DNA of 64,000 nucleotides from UBA10649 sp963700255 (GTDB taxonomy: Bacteria; Actinomycetota; Actinomycetes; S36-B12). The DNA lies in contig CAVOWW010000030.1 of NCBI GenBank assembly GCA_963700255.1, positions 1 through 64,000 on the forward strand, given 5' to 3'. Every line of letters begins with the position of its first letter. Within the stretch, counting starts at the first letter, position 1. Positions 1 through 8,118 of the stretch are shown piece after piece. Made by a program: the position numbers and the translations under genes. The notes below the pieces were generated by a model, which was given only the letters and a program-made list of their open reading frames with translations, made no database searches and was not told the DNA's origin.

Positions 1-1
1 C

Positions 2-376
2 ATCACGGCCGACGCGGTGGCCGAGATCGCCCGCGCGGAGATCGGCGCCATCTCGCGTCAGTCCGTCTACGACGCGCTCGGCGTGCTCGCGGACTCGGGC
101 CTGATCCGGCGGATCCAGCCGATCGGCTCCCCGGCTCTGTACGAGGACCGCGTGAGCGACAACCACCACCACATCGTCTGCCGCGGCTGCGGCAGCGTCG
201 TGGATGTCGACTGCGCCGTGGGCTCGGCTCCCTGCCTCACCGCGGCCGATGCCCAGGGCTACGAGATCGATGAGGCCGAGGTCGCCTACTGGGGCCGATG
301 CCCCGAGTGCCAGTCCGGTGAACGTTCTGCCAACCCGAAGGTTTCCACCCACCAATCAGGTCACATCACAGGATGA
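2..376 (+). CDS. furA: Fur-family regulator FurA, 5'-truncated
   Basis: Metal-dependent transcriptional repressor of the Fur family, cut by the left window edge; the frame is open from base 2, so an internal GTG at 17 is not the real start. The winged-helix part is visible as SRQSVYDALGVLADSGLIRR. The dimerisation/metal domain follows with a DNHHHIVCRGC segment and two CxxC pairs (CRGC and CPEC) typical of structural zinc sites. It sits 41 bp upstream of katG in the same direction, the classic actinobacterial furA-katG arrangement in which FurA represses its own operon and releases it on peroxide stress. The repression itself is family knowledge; the promoter lies outside the window. Confidence 0.9.
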   Translation: MTADAVAEIARAEIGAISRQSVYDALGVLADSGLIRRIQPIGSPALYEDRVSDNHHHIVCRGCGSVVDVDCAVGSAPCLTAADAQGYEIDEAEVAYWGRCPECQSGERSANPKVSTHQSGHITG

Positions 377-417
377 TTCGCGAGCCTGACGTTCGGGCTG
401 CGATGGAGGAGGTCACG

Positions 418-2595
418 ATGAGCGACGAAAGCAAGTGCCCGGTCGTGCATGGCGCCGGAAGCGGCGGCCAGCAGAACACCGACTGGTGGCCCAACCAGCT
501 GAACCTGCGGATCCTCCACCCCAACCCGCCGGCGGGTGACCCCATGGGTGGGGACTTCGACTACGCCACGGAGTTCGCGAGCCTCGACCTCGCGGCGCTG
601 AAGGCCGACCTGCGCGCCGTGATGACCGACAACCAGGAGTGGTGGCCCGCGGACTACGGCCACTACGGCCCGCTGTTCATCCGCATGACGTGGCACGCGG
701 CCGGCACCTACCGCACGATCGACGGACGCGGCGGAGGTGGCGCCGGCATGCAGCGCTTCGCCCCCCTCAACAGCTGGCCGGACAACGGCAACCTCGACAA
801 GGCCCGCCGCCTGCTGTGGCCCATCAAGCAGAAGTACGGCCAGAAGATCTCCTGGGCCGACCTGCTCATCCTCACCGGCAACGTCGCACTCGAGTCGATG
901 GGCTTCGAGACCTTCGGCTTCGCCGGCGGCCGGGCCGACGTCTACGAGCCCGACGAGACCTACTGGGGCACCGAGGCCGAGTGGCTCGCTGACAACCGCT
1001 ACACCGGCGAGCGCAACCTCGAGAACCCGCTCGCGGCCGTGCAGATGGGCCTGATCTACGTCAACCCGCAGGGCCCCAACGGCACCCCCGACCCGATGGC
1101 GTCGGCTCGCGACATCCGCGACACCTTCGGCCGCATGGCGATGAACGACTACGAGACGGTCGCGCTGGTCGCCGGTGGCCACACCTTCGGCAAGATGCAC
1201 GGCAACGGCGATCCGCTGAAGTACGTCGGCCCCGAGCCGGAGGGCGCGCCCATCGAGCAGATGGGCCTCGGCTGGAAGAACACCCTCGAGTCCGGTGACG
1301 GCTACTGGGCGATCACCAGCGGCTTCGAGGGCGCGTGGACCGCGACCCCCATCACCTGGGACAACAGCTACCTCGAGACGCTGTTCGGCTTCGAGTGGGA
1401 GCAGATGACGACGCCGGCCGGCGCCATCCAGTGGAAGACCGTCGGCGGCGACGACCTCGTGCCCGACGCGCACGACGCGACCAAGCGTCACGCCCCGGTC
1501 ATGACGACGGCCGACCTGGCCCTGCGCTTCGACCCGATCTACGAGCCGATCGCGCGCCACTTCAAGGAGAACCCGGCCGAGTTCGCCGACGCGTTCGCGC
1601 GCGCCTGGTTCAAGCTGCTGCACCGCGACATGGGCCCGAAGGCCCGCTACCTCGGTTCCGAGGTGCCGGCCGAGGACCTCATCTGGCAGGACCCGGTCCC
1701 GGCCGTCGACCACCCGCTGGTCGATGCCGCGGACATCGCGGCGCTCAAGGCCACGGTGCTGTCGTCGGGCCTGACCGTCCAGCAGCTCGTCTCGACTGCC
1801 TGGGCATCGGCGGCGACCTTCCGCGGTACCGACAAGCGCGGTGGCGCCAACGGCGCGCGCATCCGGCTCGAGCCGCAGACCGCGTGGGAGGTCAACGACC
1901 CGGCGCAGCTCGCGTCGGTCCTGGGCACCCTCGAGGGCGTGCAGAAGCAGTTCAACGACTCCGCTGCCGGCGGCAAGCGGGTATCGCTGGCCGACCTGAT
2001 CGTGCTCGGCGGCTGCGCTGCGGTTGAGAAGGCGGCGAAGGATGCCGGCGTCGACGTGACGGTGCCGTTCACCCCGGGTCGCACGGATGCCTCTGCCGAG
2101 CAGACCGACGCCGAGTCGTTCGCTGTGCTCGAGCCGACGTTCGACGGCTTCCGCAACTACCTGGCCAAGGGCTTCGGACTGCCGGCGGAGCACCTGCTGG
2201 TGGAGCGCGCAGCCCTGCTGACGCTGAGCGCACCGGAGATGACCGTCCTCGTGGCGGGCATGCGGGCGCTCGACGCCAACTCCGGACAGTCCTCGGTGGG
2301 CGTCCTCACCCCGCGTCCGGGCGTGCTGACGAACGACGTGCTCGTCAACCTGCTCGACATGGGCACCGAGTGGAAGCCCACGGATGAGGAGGCCCAGCTG
2401 TTCGAGGGCCGCGACCGCGCGACGGGCGACGTCAAGTGGACGGCGAGCCGGGTCGACCTCGTGTTCGGCTCGAACTCGCAGCTGCGGGCGCTGGCCGAGG
2501 TGTACGCCGCTGAGGACGCGAGTGAGAAGTTCGTGCGGGACTTCGTCGCGGCCTGGGACAAGGTCATGATGCTGGACCGCTTCGACCTGGCCTGA
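418..2595 (+). CDS. katG: Catalase-peroxidase KatG
   Basis: Bifunctional haem catalase-peroxidase of 725 aa that destroys H2O2. I chose ATG 418 because a GGAGGAGG ribosome site lies at 405-412; the frame is open back to 373. Key residues are all present: distal R89, W92 and H93 (RMTWHAAGTYR), the W92-Y214-M240 covalent triad with the same spacing as in M. tuberculosis KatG (107-229-255), and proximal H255 in AGGHTFGK. Both the N-terminal haem half and the C-terminal degenerate half are complete. It follows furA and is closed by a strong hairpin at 2608-2652. In mycobacteria this enzyme also activates isoniazid. Confidence 0.97.
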   Translation: MSDESKCPVVHGAGSGGQQNTDWWPNQLNLRILHPNPPAGDPMGGDFDYATEFASLDLAALKADLRAVMTDNQEWWPADYGHYGPLFIRMTWHAAGTYRTIDGRGGGGAGMQRFAPLNSWPDNGNLDKARRLLWPIKQKYGQKISWADLLILTGNVALESMGFETFGFAGGRADVYEPDETYWGTEAEWLADNRYTGERNLENPLAAVQMGLIYVNPQGPNGTPDPMASARDIRDTFGRMAMNDYETVALVAGGHTFGKMHGNGDPLKYVGPEPEGAPIEQMGLGWKNTLESGDGYWAITSGFEGAWTATPITWDNSYLETLFGFEWEQMTTPAGAIQWKTVGGDDLVPDAHDATKRHAPVMTTADLALRFDPIYEPIARHFKENPAEFADAFARAWFKLLHRDMGPKARYLGSEVPAEDLIWQDPVPAVDHPLVDAADIAALKATVLSSGLTVQQLVSTAWASAATFRGTDKRGGANGARIRLEPQTAWEVNDPAQLASVLGTLEGVQKQFNDSAAGGKRVSLADLIVLGGCAAVEKAAKDAGVDVTVPFTPGRTDASAEQTDAESFAVLEPTFDGFRNYLAKGFGLPAEHLLVERAALLTLSAPEMTVLVAGMRALDANSGQSSVGVLTPRPGVLTNDVLVNLLDMGTEWKPTDEEAQLFEGRDRATGDVKWTASRVDLVFGSNSQLRALAEVYAAEDASEKFVRDFVAAWDKVMMLDRFDLA

Positions 2596-2607
2596 TCTCG
2601 ACCTTGC

Positions 2608-2652
2608 GGGGCATCGCGCGAGCCGGATCCGTTCCGGCTCGCGCGGTGCCCC
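2608..2652 (+). terminator. katG terminator hairpin
   Basis: Arms 2608-2627 and 2632-2652 pair over about 20 bp with a single G-T wobble and a four-base loop, 12 bp after the katG stop. There is no clear T tract, as is usual for GC-rich actinobacterial terminators. Confidence 0.8.
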
Positions 2653-2654
2653 GT

Positions 2655-2660
2655 CATACT
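2655..2660 (+). promoter_or_regulatory. -10 element CATACT for leaderless gene at 2667
   Basis: CATACT lies exactly 6 nt before the ATG at 2667 and no Shine-Dalgarno sequence precedes that ATG. This is the leaderless layout seen repeatedly in the window. Confidence 0.5.
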
Positions 2661-2666
2661 GCTCAC

Positions 2667-2903
2667 ATGGGCACGGACCACTTCGCGAACGTCCCGAGCG
2701 CCGATCCCGAGTCGGAGGTCGATCCGCACTGGCTCGCCCTCAGGGGAGAGGCCACCCTCCCGCCCACCTACATGCCGCCGTCGATGCCCGGCGCGCACTC
2801 CCGGTTCGTGCGGATCACCGCCGTCGTCGTCACCGCGGTCTTCCTCATCGCCACGGCTGCGGGGGTCTGCCTCACATACGGCCCCAAGGTGTTCGGCTCG
2901 TAG
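2667..2903 (+). CDS. Small single-pass membrane protein, unknown function
   Basis: A 78-aa protein I do not recognise. Residues 1-45 are polar and proline/acid-rich (PPTYMPPSMP), then one hydrophobic helix of about 22 residues (ITAVVVTAVFLIATAAGVCLT) runs nearly to the C-terminus. The chosen ATG at 2667 follows a CATACT -10 element by 6 nt; an upstream in-frame start at 2604 would lie inside the katG terminator. It stands alone between katG and the LolA-like gene. Confidence 0.6.
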   Translation: MGTDHFANVPSADPESEVDPHWLALRGEATLPPTYMPPSMPGAHSRFVRITAVVVTAVFLIATAAGVCLTYGPKVFGS

Positions 2904-2948
2904 CCGACTGGTTTCGCAAAGTCGGGACGTCAGGCGCATGATGGTGGG

Positions 2949-4088
2949 GTGAGCATCTTCGATCGTCGCCCGCGCCTCCGCTGGGCCGTCCCCGCCGCCG
3001 CGGGCGCCCTGATCCTCGCCAGCGCTGCCGCTGGAACCGTCATGGCCTCCGCCGACGCCGGCCTCCCGCCGCGCACGGCGCAGGAGCTGCTCGTCGACCT
3101 GCAGGATCCCCAGGCCACGTCCGTCTCGGGGACGGTCGTCGCCTCAGCGGACCTCGGCCTGCCCGCTCTCCCCACCAGCATGGGCGCGAGCGCGGAGCTC
3201 ACCTCCCTCGTGAGCGGATCGCACACTCTCCGGGTCTGGACCGATGGTCCGGACCGTGCCCGGCTGGCGATGATCGGGTCGTCCGAGGAGACCGACGTCA
3301 TCCGCAACGGGCGCGACGTGTGGGTGTGGGCGAGCGACGGCGACACGGTCGAGCACTACGTGCTCCCGGAGCGCGACGCCACTGCGAAGGCCGACATGGC
3401 CGATCGGCTCCCCGAACTGCCGAGCACGCCGCAGGAGGCGGCGACCCTCGTGCTCCAGGCCCTGGACGAGTCCACCGCGGTCACGACCTCGGGCGCCGCC
3501 CGCGTCGCAGGCCGCGCTGCCTACGAACTCGTCCTGACGCCGAAGCAGTCCGACACCCTGGTGTCACGGGTGGTCATCGCCATGGACGCCGAGATGCGCA
3601 TCCCGCTGCGGGTGCAGGTGTTCTCGACCGAGCTGCCAGGTCCCGCCTACGAGGTCGGCTTCACGTCGGTCGACTTCAGCACGCCCGATGCCGACCTGTT
3701 CGCCTTCACCCCGCCCGCGGGAGCGACGGTCACGGAGCATGCGACTGAGGACATGAAGGCTGCGCCCGGGTATGAGCTCGCGAAGTCCGACGAGTCGCGC
3801 GCTCCGACCGTCGTCGGCACCGGGTGGAGCCAGGTCGTCATCGCTGAGCTGCCGACGGACCTCGCGTCCGGTGCTGCGACCGCGCCCCAGGGGTCCGACG
3901 GCGCCTCCCCGATGGCCGGGCTCGATGCCGCCGCGTGCTCGAGGCACTGCCGCGCATCTCCGGCGAGTGGGGGACCGGCCGGGTTCTCAGCGGCACCCTG
4001 ATCTCGGTCGATCCTCACCGACGACGGCCGCGTGGCGATCGGAGCGGTGAGTCCGGAGACCCTGGGCGCGGCCCTGGCCGCTCAGTGA
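2949..4088 (+). CDS. LolA/DUF2092-like exported lipoprotein-carrier-type protein, frameshifted C-terminus
   Basis: About 379 aa once the frame is repaired. A basic N-terminus and hydrophobic segment (AVPAAAGALILASAAAGTVM) make a signal anchor. The rest matches the LolA/RseB-like beta-clamp proteins that in actinobacteria precede ABC exporter genes. The open frame as written ends at 4001 with an unrelated tail. The family-like C-terminus (LEALPRISGEWGTGRVLSG, then LTDDGRVAIGAVSPETLGAA) lies in the other frames. One base appears lost near 3928 and one gained near 4010. The repaired gene ends at TGA 4086-4088, overlapping the GTG start of the ABC ATPase by 4 bp, which supports the repair. Start GTG 2949 is 6 nt after a CATGAT element. 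Confidence 0.75.
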
Positions 4089-5019
4089 CCTCGGCGGCCA
4101 TCGCCACGATCGGCCTCACGAAGCGCTTCGGAAGCCAGGCGGCGGTCGACGGGATCGATCTCGACGTTCCCCAGGGCGCCGTGTACGGCTTCCTGGGTCC
4201 GAACGGATCGGGCAAGACCACGACCATCCGCATGCTGCTCGGGCTGGTGCATCCCTCGGAGGGCCGGATCGAGGTCCTCGGGGAGCAGATCCCTGATCGT
4301 TCGGGCGGTGTCCTGCCGCGGGTGGGATCCCTGGTCGAGGGGCCGGCGTTCCACCCCTACCTGTCCGGCCGGGCGAACCTGGCCCGGCTCGACGCGGCCG
4401 ACCGGCACGCCGACCCCTCGACGTCGCGCCTGCGGATCGACGCGGCGCTGGAGCGGGTGGGGCTGCTCGCTGCCGCCCGCAAGCGGTACCGCGCCTACTC
4501 GCTGGGGATGCGCCAGCGGCTGGCGATCGCTGCCGCGCTGCTCACCCCGCGTGACCTGCTCCTTCTCGATGAGCCGACCAACGGGCTCGACCCCCAGGGC
4601 ACCCGTGAGGTTCGCTCGCTCGTCGCCTCGCTGGCCGCCGACGGCGCCACCGTCCTCATCTCCAGCCACCTGCTCTCGGAGGTCGAGCAGATCTGCTCCC
4701 ACCTCGGCGTGATGCGCCAGGGTCGACTGGTCGCGCAGGGCGCCATCGGTGACGTCCGTGCCGGGTCCCGGCCCGTCGCCGAGGTCGAGACCGGCACGCC
4801 GGACCGGGCAGCGGAGGTGCTGCGCGCCCTCGGGCTGACCGACGTCACCATCACGAGACGCCGGCGTGCGCGCCGAGCCGAACGGAGTCGACCCGGAGCA
4901 GATCGTCGCCGGCCTCGTCGGCGCGGGAGTGGGCGTGCGCGGCGTTCAGCGTCCAGAGCCCGAGCCTGGAGGACCTGTTCGTCGCCCTGACCGGGGAGGG
5001 CTTCGATGTCAGCCGTTGA
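4085..5019 (+). pseudogene. ABC transporter ATP-binding protein, two frameshifts in the C-terminal part
   Basis: ATPase subunit of a two-gene exporter of the CcmA/NatA type. GTG 4085 overlaps the stop of the LolA-like gene (GTGA). The nucleotide-binding domain is intact: Walker A GPNGSGKTT (about residues 38-46), signature LGMRQR, Walker B LLLLDEPTNGLDP and the SSH switch. After about residue 256 the frame fails. Family-like sequence continues as AGVRAEPNGVDPEQIV in the next frame and as FSVQSPSLEDLFVALTGEGF in the third, ending at TGA 5017-5019. Removing one base near 4856 and one near 4946 gives a normal 310-aa protein. The same kind of damage in both neighbours suggests sequence error rather than gene loss, but I cannot exclude a real pseudogene. 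Confidence 0.8.
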
Positions 5020-5879
5020 CGCGACAGCTGGCCGCCGGCACGGGGTCGCGCCCGAGGATCCGCGGTGCGTCGCTGCGTCTGCTGCGCTCCGAGCTGAGGC
5101 TCATCACCGGCCGTCGTCGCAACCAGGTGGGCATCCTGGTCCTCGCGTCCGTGCCCATCCTGCTCGCTGTCGCACTGCAGGTCTCCACCCCACGCGAGGG
5201 GCGTGGGCCCGACTTCATCTCGTCCGCGACCTCCAGCGGGATCTTCATCGCCCTGGCTGCGCTGAGCATCGAGCTGGCGCTCTTCCTGCCCCTCGCGGTT
5301 GCCGCGCTGTCGGGCGACACCATCGCGGGGGAGGCCAACATCGGCACCCTGCGCTACCTGCTGACCGTTCCCGTCAGCCGGACGCGCCTGCTCCTGGTGA
5401 AGTACGCCTCCCTCGTCATCGGCGGGGCGATCGGCATCCTGGTGGTGGCCGTGCACCGGACTGGCGATCGGCGGAGCCCTCTTCGGCCTCGGGCCCGACC
5501 ACCCTCCTGTCGGGCACCGAGGTCGGCCTCGCCGAGGCCCTCGGCCGGCTGGGGATCGCCGATCGCCTACCTGACCCTCGCCCTCGCCGGGCTCGCCGCG
5601 ATCGGCCTGTTCGTCTCGACGCTGACGGAGCAGCCGATCGGCGCGATGATCGCCGTCACCGTCATCTCGACGGCCATGTGGATCCTCGACGGGATCCCGC
5701 AGCTCGCATGGCTGCAGCCGTGGCTGCTCGTGCACTACTGGCCCGCGTTCTCCGACGCCTTCCGTGATCCGATCTTCTACGAGCAGATGCAGCAGGGGCT
5801 GCTCGTCGCGCTGGCGTACGTGGTGCTCTTCCTGAGCCTGGCCTGGGCGCGGTTCACCCAGAAGGACATCACCAGCTGA
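5016..5879 (+). pseudogene. ABC-2 type permease, three frameshifts
   Basis: Membrane partner of the ATPase at 4085. TTG 5016 overlaps its stop (TTGA). ATG 5006 has a better placed GGGGAGGG site but opens a nonsense frame, so the start is uncertain. Six hydrophobic segments of an ABC2-type permease are recognisable, with the family motif GDTIAGEANIGTLRYLLTVP before the second half. Between about 5455 and 5563 the frame changes three times: GLAIGGALFGLG, PTTLLSGTEVGLAEALGRLG and IAYLTLALAGLA each lie in a different frame. Three single-base insertions would explain this, and removing them restores about 286 aa. Confidence 0.75.
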
Positions 5880-5907
5880 ACCGAGCGGCCGCCCGGGTTC
5901 GGTTGGC

Positions 5908-5913
5908 TAGCCT
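5908..5913 (+). promoter_or_regulatory. -10 element TAGCCT for leaderless phnA-like gene
   Basis: TAGCCT, then 6 nt, then ATG 5920; no ribosome-binding sequence lies in between. Confidence 0.55.
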
Positions 5914-5919
5914 GAGGCC

Positions 5920-6276
5920 ATGAGCGAGTCGCCCCTGTGTCCCGAGTGCTCCAGCGAGTACACCTACGAGATGGGCGACCTGCAGGTCTGCTCCATGTGC
6001 GCCCACGAGTGGACGGCAGGGGAGGGCGCCGCCGCCGACCCGGCAGATGGCGGCGACGCAGTGATCAAGGACTCCGTCGGCAACGTGCTGGCCGACGGCG
6101 ACACCGTCACGATCGTGAAGACCCTGAAGGTCAAGGGCAACCCCAGCGACATCAAGGTGGGCACCAAGGTCCGGAACATCCGCCTGGTCCACGGGAACGG
6201 CGATCACGACATCGACTGCAAGGTCGACGGCTTCGGGCCGATGATGCTGAAGTCGAGCGTGGTCAAGAAGGCCTGA
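5920..6276 (+). CDS. Zinc-ribbon protein of the PhnA/YjdM family
   Basis: A 118-aa soluble protein with an N-terminal zinc ribbon (CPEC at residues 8-11, CSMC at 26-29). The conserved C-terminal KOW-like PhnA domain follows, with VIKDSVGNVLADGDTVT and the LKVKGNPSDIKVGTKVRNI signature. The family was named for alkylphosphonate utilisation, but no phosphonate genes lie nearby and its true role is unknown. The length is standard for the family. It is probably a leaderless single gene. Confidence 0.9.
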   Translation: MSESPLCPECSSEYTYEMGDLQVCSMCAHEWTAGEGAAADPADGGDAVIKDSVGNVLADGDTVTIVKTLKVKGNPSDIKVGTKVRNIRLVHGNGDHDIDCKVDGFGPMMLKSSVVKKA

Positions 6277-6282
6277 GCAGCC

Positions 6283-6288
6283 TAGGCT
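6283..6288 (+). promoter_or_regulatory. -10 element TAGGCT for leaderless gene at 6295
   Basis: TAGGCT followed by 6 nt and ATG 6295, immediately after the phnA-like stop. Confidence 0.5.
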
Positions 6289-6294
6289 GCGGGC

Positions 6295-6582
6295 ATGTGC
6301 TGCTTCGTGCTCGTGCTCGGCTTCCTCGGGCCTCGCTTCGCCTTCCTGTGGGTGTGGCTTGCCACCGCTCGGGTCGAGCTGGCGTTCAGCGGCAACTTCT
6401 GGCTGCCGCTGCTGGGCCTGCTCTTCCTGCCCTGGACGGCGCTGGTCTACGTCTTCGCCTGGGCGCCGGGCCAGGGAGTCTCGACGCTCGGCTGGCTGTT
6501 CGTCGGCCTCGCCTTCCTGCTCGACCTTGCGAGCTACTTCGGCCGGAATGCGCAGCAGCGCTACCAGGGCTCGCCCGCCTGA
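6295..6582 (+). CDS. Small membrane protein, unknown function
   Basis: A 95-aa protein with three hydrophobic stretches (about residues 1-25, 33-55 and 62-80) rich in Trp, Leu and Phe, and a short basic/polar tail. It resembles small actinobacterial membrane proteins of unknown function; I assign no family. The start is supported by a TAGGCT element 6 nt upstream. Confidence 0.65.
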   Translation: MCCFVLVLGFLGPRFAFLWVWLATARVELAFSGNFWLPLLGLLFLPWTALVYVFAWAPGQGVSTLGWLFVGLAFLLDLASYFGRNAQQRYQGSPA

Positions 6583-6658
6583 GCGGTACGCCGCCCTGAC
6601 GGGTACGTGGCGGGTGGTTGACGGGCTCCTGACGTTCTCCGGCAGCGCCAGCACAGGG

Positions 6659-6664
6659 CACAAT
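6659..6664 (+). promoter_or_regulatory. -10 element CACAAT for leaderless gene at 6671
   Basis: CACAAT, 6 nt, then ATG 6671, with no Shine-Dalgarno sequence. Confidence 0.45.
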
Positions 6665-6670
6665 CCCGGC

Positions 6671-7178
6671 ATGCAGGTACGAGAAATGCGGCTGGGGCGC
6701 GGCTGGTCGCAGGAGCAGCTCGCGGAGGCCAGCGGCCTGAGCGTGCGCACGATCCAGCGCATCGAGAACGGACAGGCCCCCGGTCTGGCGTCGGCCGCCG
6801 CGCTGGCTCGCGTGTTCGACGTCGAGGTCGACCAGCTCGGGGCGACCGACGTCGCGGAGGCGGGCCCCGTCTCCTTCCTGGACGCGATCCGCGGCTGCCT
6901 GGTCAGGTACGCGGAGTTCGACGGCCGCGCCGGACGCGCCGGAGTACTGGTGGTTCGTCCTCTTCGTCGCCCTCGTCACCTCGGTCGGCACCCTGATCAG
7001 CGAAGCGGTGGGCGGCATCGTCCTGCTCCTGCTGCTCATCCCGCTGGCGGCGGCCGGGGCGCGACGGCTGCACGACACCGGACGCAGCGGCTGGTGGCAG
7101 CTCTTCGCGCTGGCCCCCGTCGGGTTCGTGGTGCCGCTCTTCCTGCTGGTGCTCCCCGCGGCGTCGCACGACTCCTAG
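6671..7178 (+). pseudogene. HTH (Xre-type) domain fused to a DUF805 membrane domain, one frameshift
   Basis: After repair a 168-aa protein. Residues 1-65 are a helix-turn-helix of the Xre/Cro type (GWSQEQLAEASGLSVRTIQRIENG). The remainder is a DUF805-type membrane domain, recognisable by RAEYWWFVLFVALVTS and the GARRLHDTGRSGWWQL motif. One extra base near 6941 separates the two parts; the total span is 3n+1, so a single insertion explains it. The join runs through the normal start of DUF805 (FDGRAGRAEYWWF), so this is a fusion and not two adjacent genes. A membrane-tethered DNA-binding protein is the implied form; its target is unknown. Confidence 0.7.
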
Positions 7179-7197
7179 TTCCCTGCTCTGCGCCGAC

Positions 7198-7203
7198 TAC
7201 TCT
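7198..7203 (+). promoter_or_regulatory. -10 element TACTCT for leaderless ABC ATPase gene
   Basis: TACTCT, 6 nt, GTG 7210. Confidence 0.45.
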
Positions 7204-7209
7204 GGACGC

Positions 7210-8118
7210 GTGCTCCAGGTGCGGGAAGTGAGTCACGCCTTCGCCGAACGACGCGTCCTTGACAACGTGTCGTTCGATGTCCCGCCTGGTGTCCTCACCG
7301 GACTCCTCGGGCCGAACGGTGCGGGGAAGACCACGCTCATACGGGTGATGCTCGGAGTGATCGATGCCACGGCCGGTGAGACGCGATGGCAGGGCCGTCC
7401 GGTGGAACCCTCCGACCGCCGGAGCTGGGGGTACATGCCGCAGGAGCGTGGCCTGTACCCCGCGATGCCTGCAGGAGACCAGCTGGTCTATCTGGCACGC
7501 CTGCATGGGCTGGGTCGAGCCGAGGCGACATCGTCAGCCCGCGCACTGCTCGAGGAGCTCGGCCTCGCTGATCGTTGGTCAGACAGGCCGGACAAGCTGT
7601 CGGGCGGCATGCAGCAGCGCCTCCAGTTGGCGGCCGCGCTCGTCCATGACCCCGTGGTCATCGTTCTGGACGAGCCGTTCGCGGGGCTCGACCCCGTCGC
7701 TGTCGAGGAGTTGTCCGTCAGTCTGCTCGAACGGGTCCACCGCGGGCGGACGGTGCTGTTCTCCAGCCACCAGCTCGACCTGGTCCAGGATCTGTGCGAG
7801 TCGATCGTGATGCTGAGCGACGGGCGCACGGTGCTCGAGGGCCGAGTGGCCGCCCTGCGGGCATCGTCGGGTCGTCGGCAGCTGCGCCTGACGGCGACCG
7901 GCACCGACCGTGCCTGGCTGGCGGCCTTCCCCGGGGTGACGGTGGTCGAGGAGCACGCCGACGACCTGAGGCTGGACGTGCCGCCGGGAACCGATCCGCT
8001 GGCCGTTCTCGACGCGGCGCGTGGCGCGACGGCGGTGTCGGACTTCGGACTCGAGCTGCCCACCCTGTCGCAGCTGTTCCTGGTGGCGGCGGGGGAGACT
8101 GCGGGGAAGGCCCGATGA
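7210..8118 (+). CDS. ABC transporter ATP-binding protein (NatA-like)
   Basis: A 302-aa cytoplasmic ATPase for an ABC-2 exporter. Walker A GPNGAGKTT (about 34-42), Q-loop YMPQERGLYP, signature LSGGMQQR (about 130), Walker B VIVLDEP, D-loop AGLDP and SSHQ switch are all present. The C-terminal extension (about 220-302) matches the DUF4162-type tail of NatA-like proteins. Its stop overlaps the permease start (ATGA at 8115-8118). NatAB-type systems export Na+ or small toxic molecules; the substrate is not visible. GTG start 7210 lies 6 nt after a TACTCT element. Confidence 0.9.
   Translation: MLQVREVSHAFAERRVLDNVSFDVPPGVLTGLLGPNGAGKTTLIRVMLGVIDATAGETRWQGRPVEPSDRRSWGYMPQERGLYPAMPAGDQLVYLARLHGLGRAEATSSARALLEELGLADRWSDRPDKLSGGMQQRLQLAAALVHDPVVIVLDEPFAGLDPVAVEELSVSLLERVHRGRTVLFSSHQLDLVQDLCESIVMLSDGRTVLEGRVAALRASSGRRQLRLTATGTDRAWLAAFPGVTVVEEHADDLRLDVPPGTDPLAVLDAARGATAVSDFGLELPTLSQLFLVAAGETAGKAR

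Noticed and set aside
361..2193. 610-codon open frame on the minus strand over katG
   Set aside because: It is the antisense of an unmistakable KatG; composition is the Arg/Gly/Val-rich pattern of a GC-rich shadow frame with no family motif.
2157..2939. 260-codon minus frame covering the katG terminator
   Set aside because: It runs through the katG hairpin and has no ribosome site or motif.
5878..5904. AACCGA/TCGGTT inverted repeat as the permease terminator
   Set aside because: Only six paired bases with a long loop; too weak to call.
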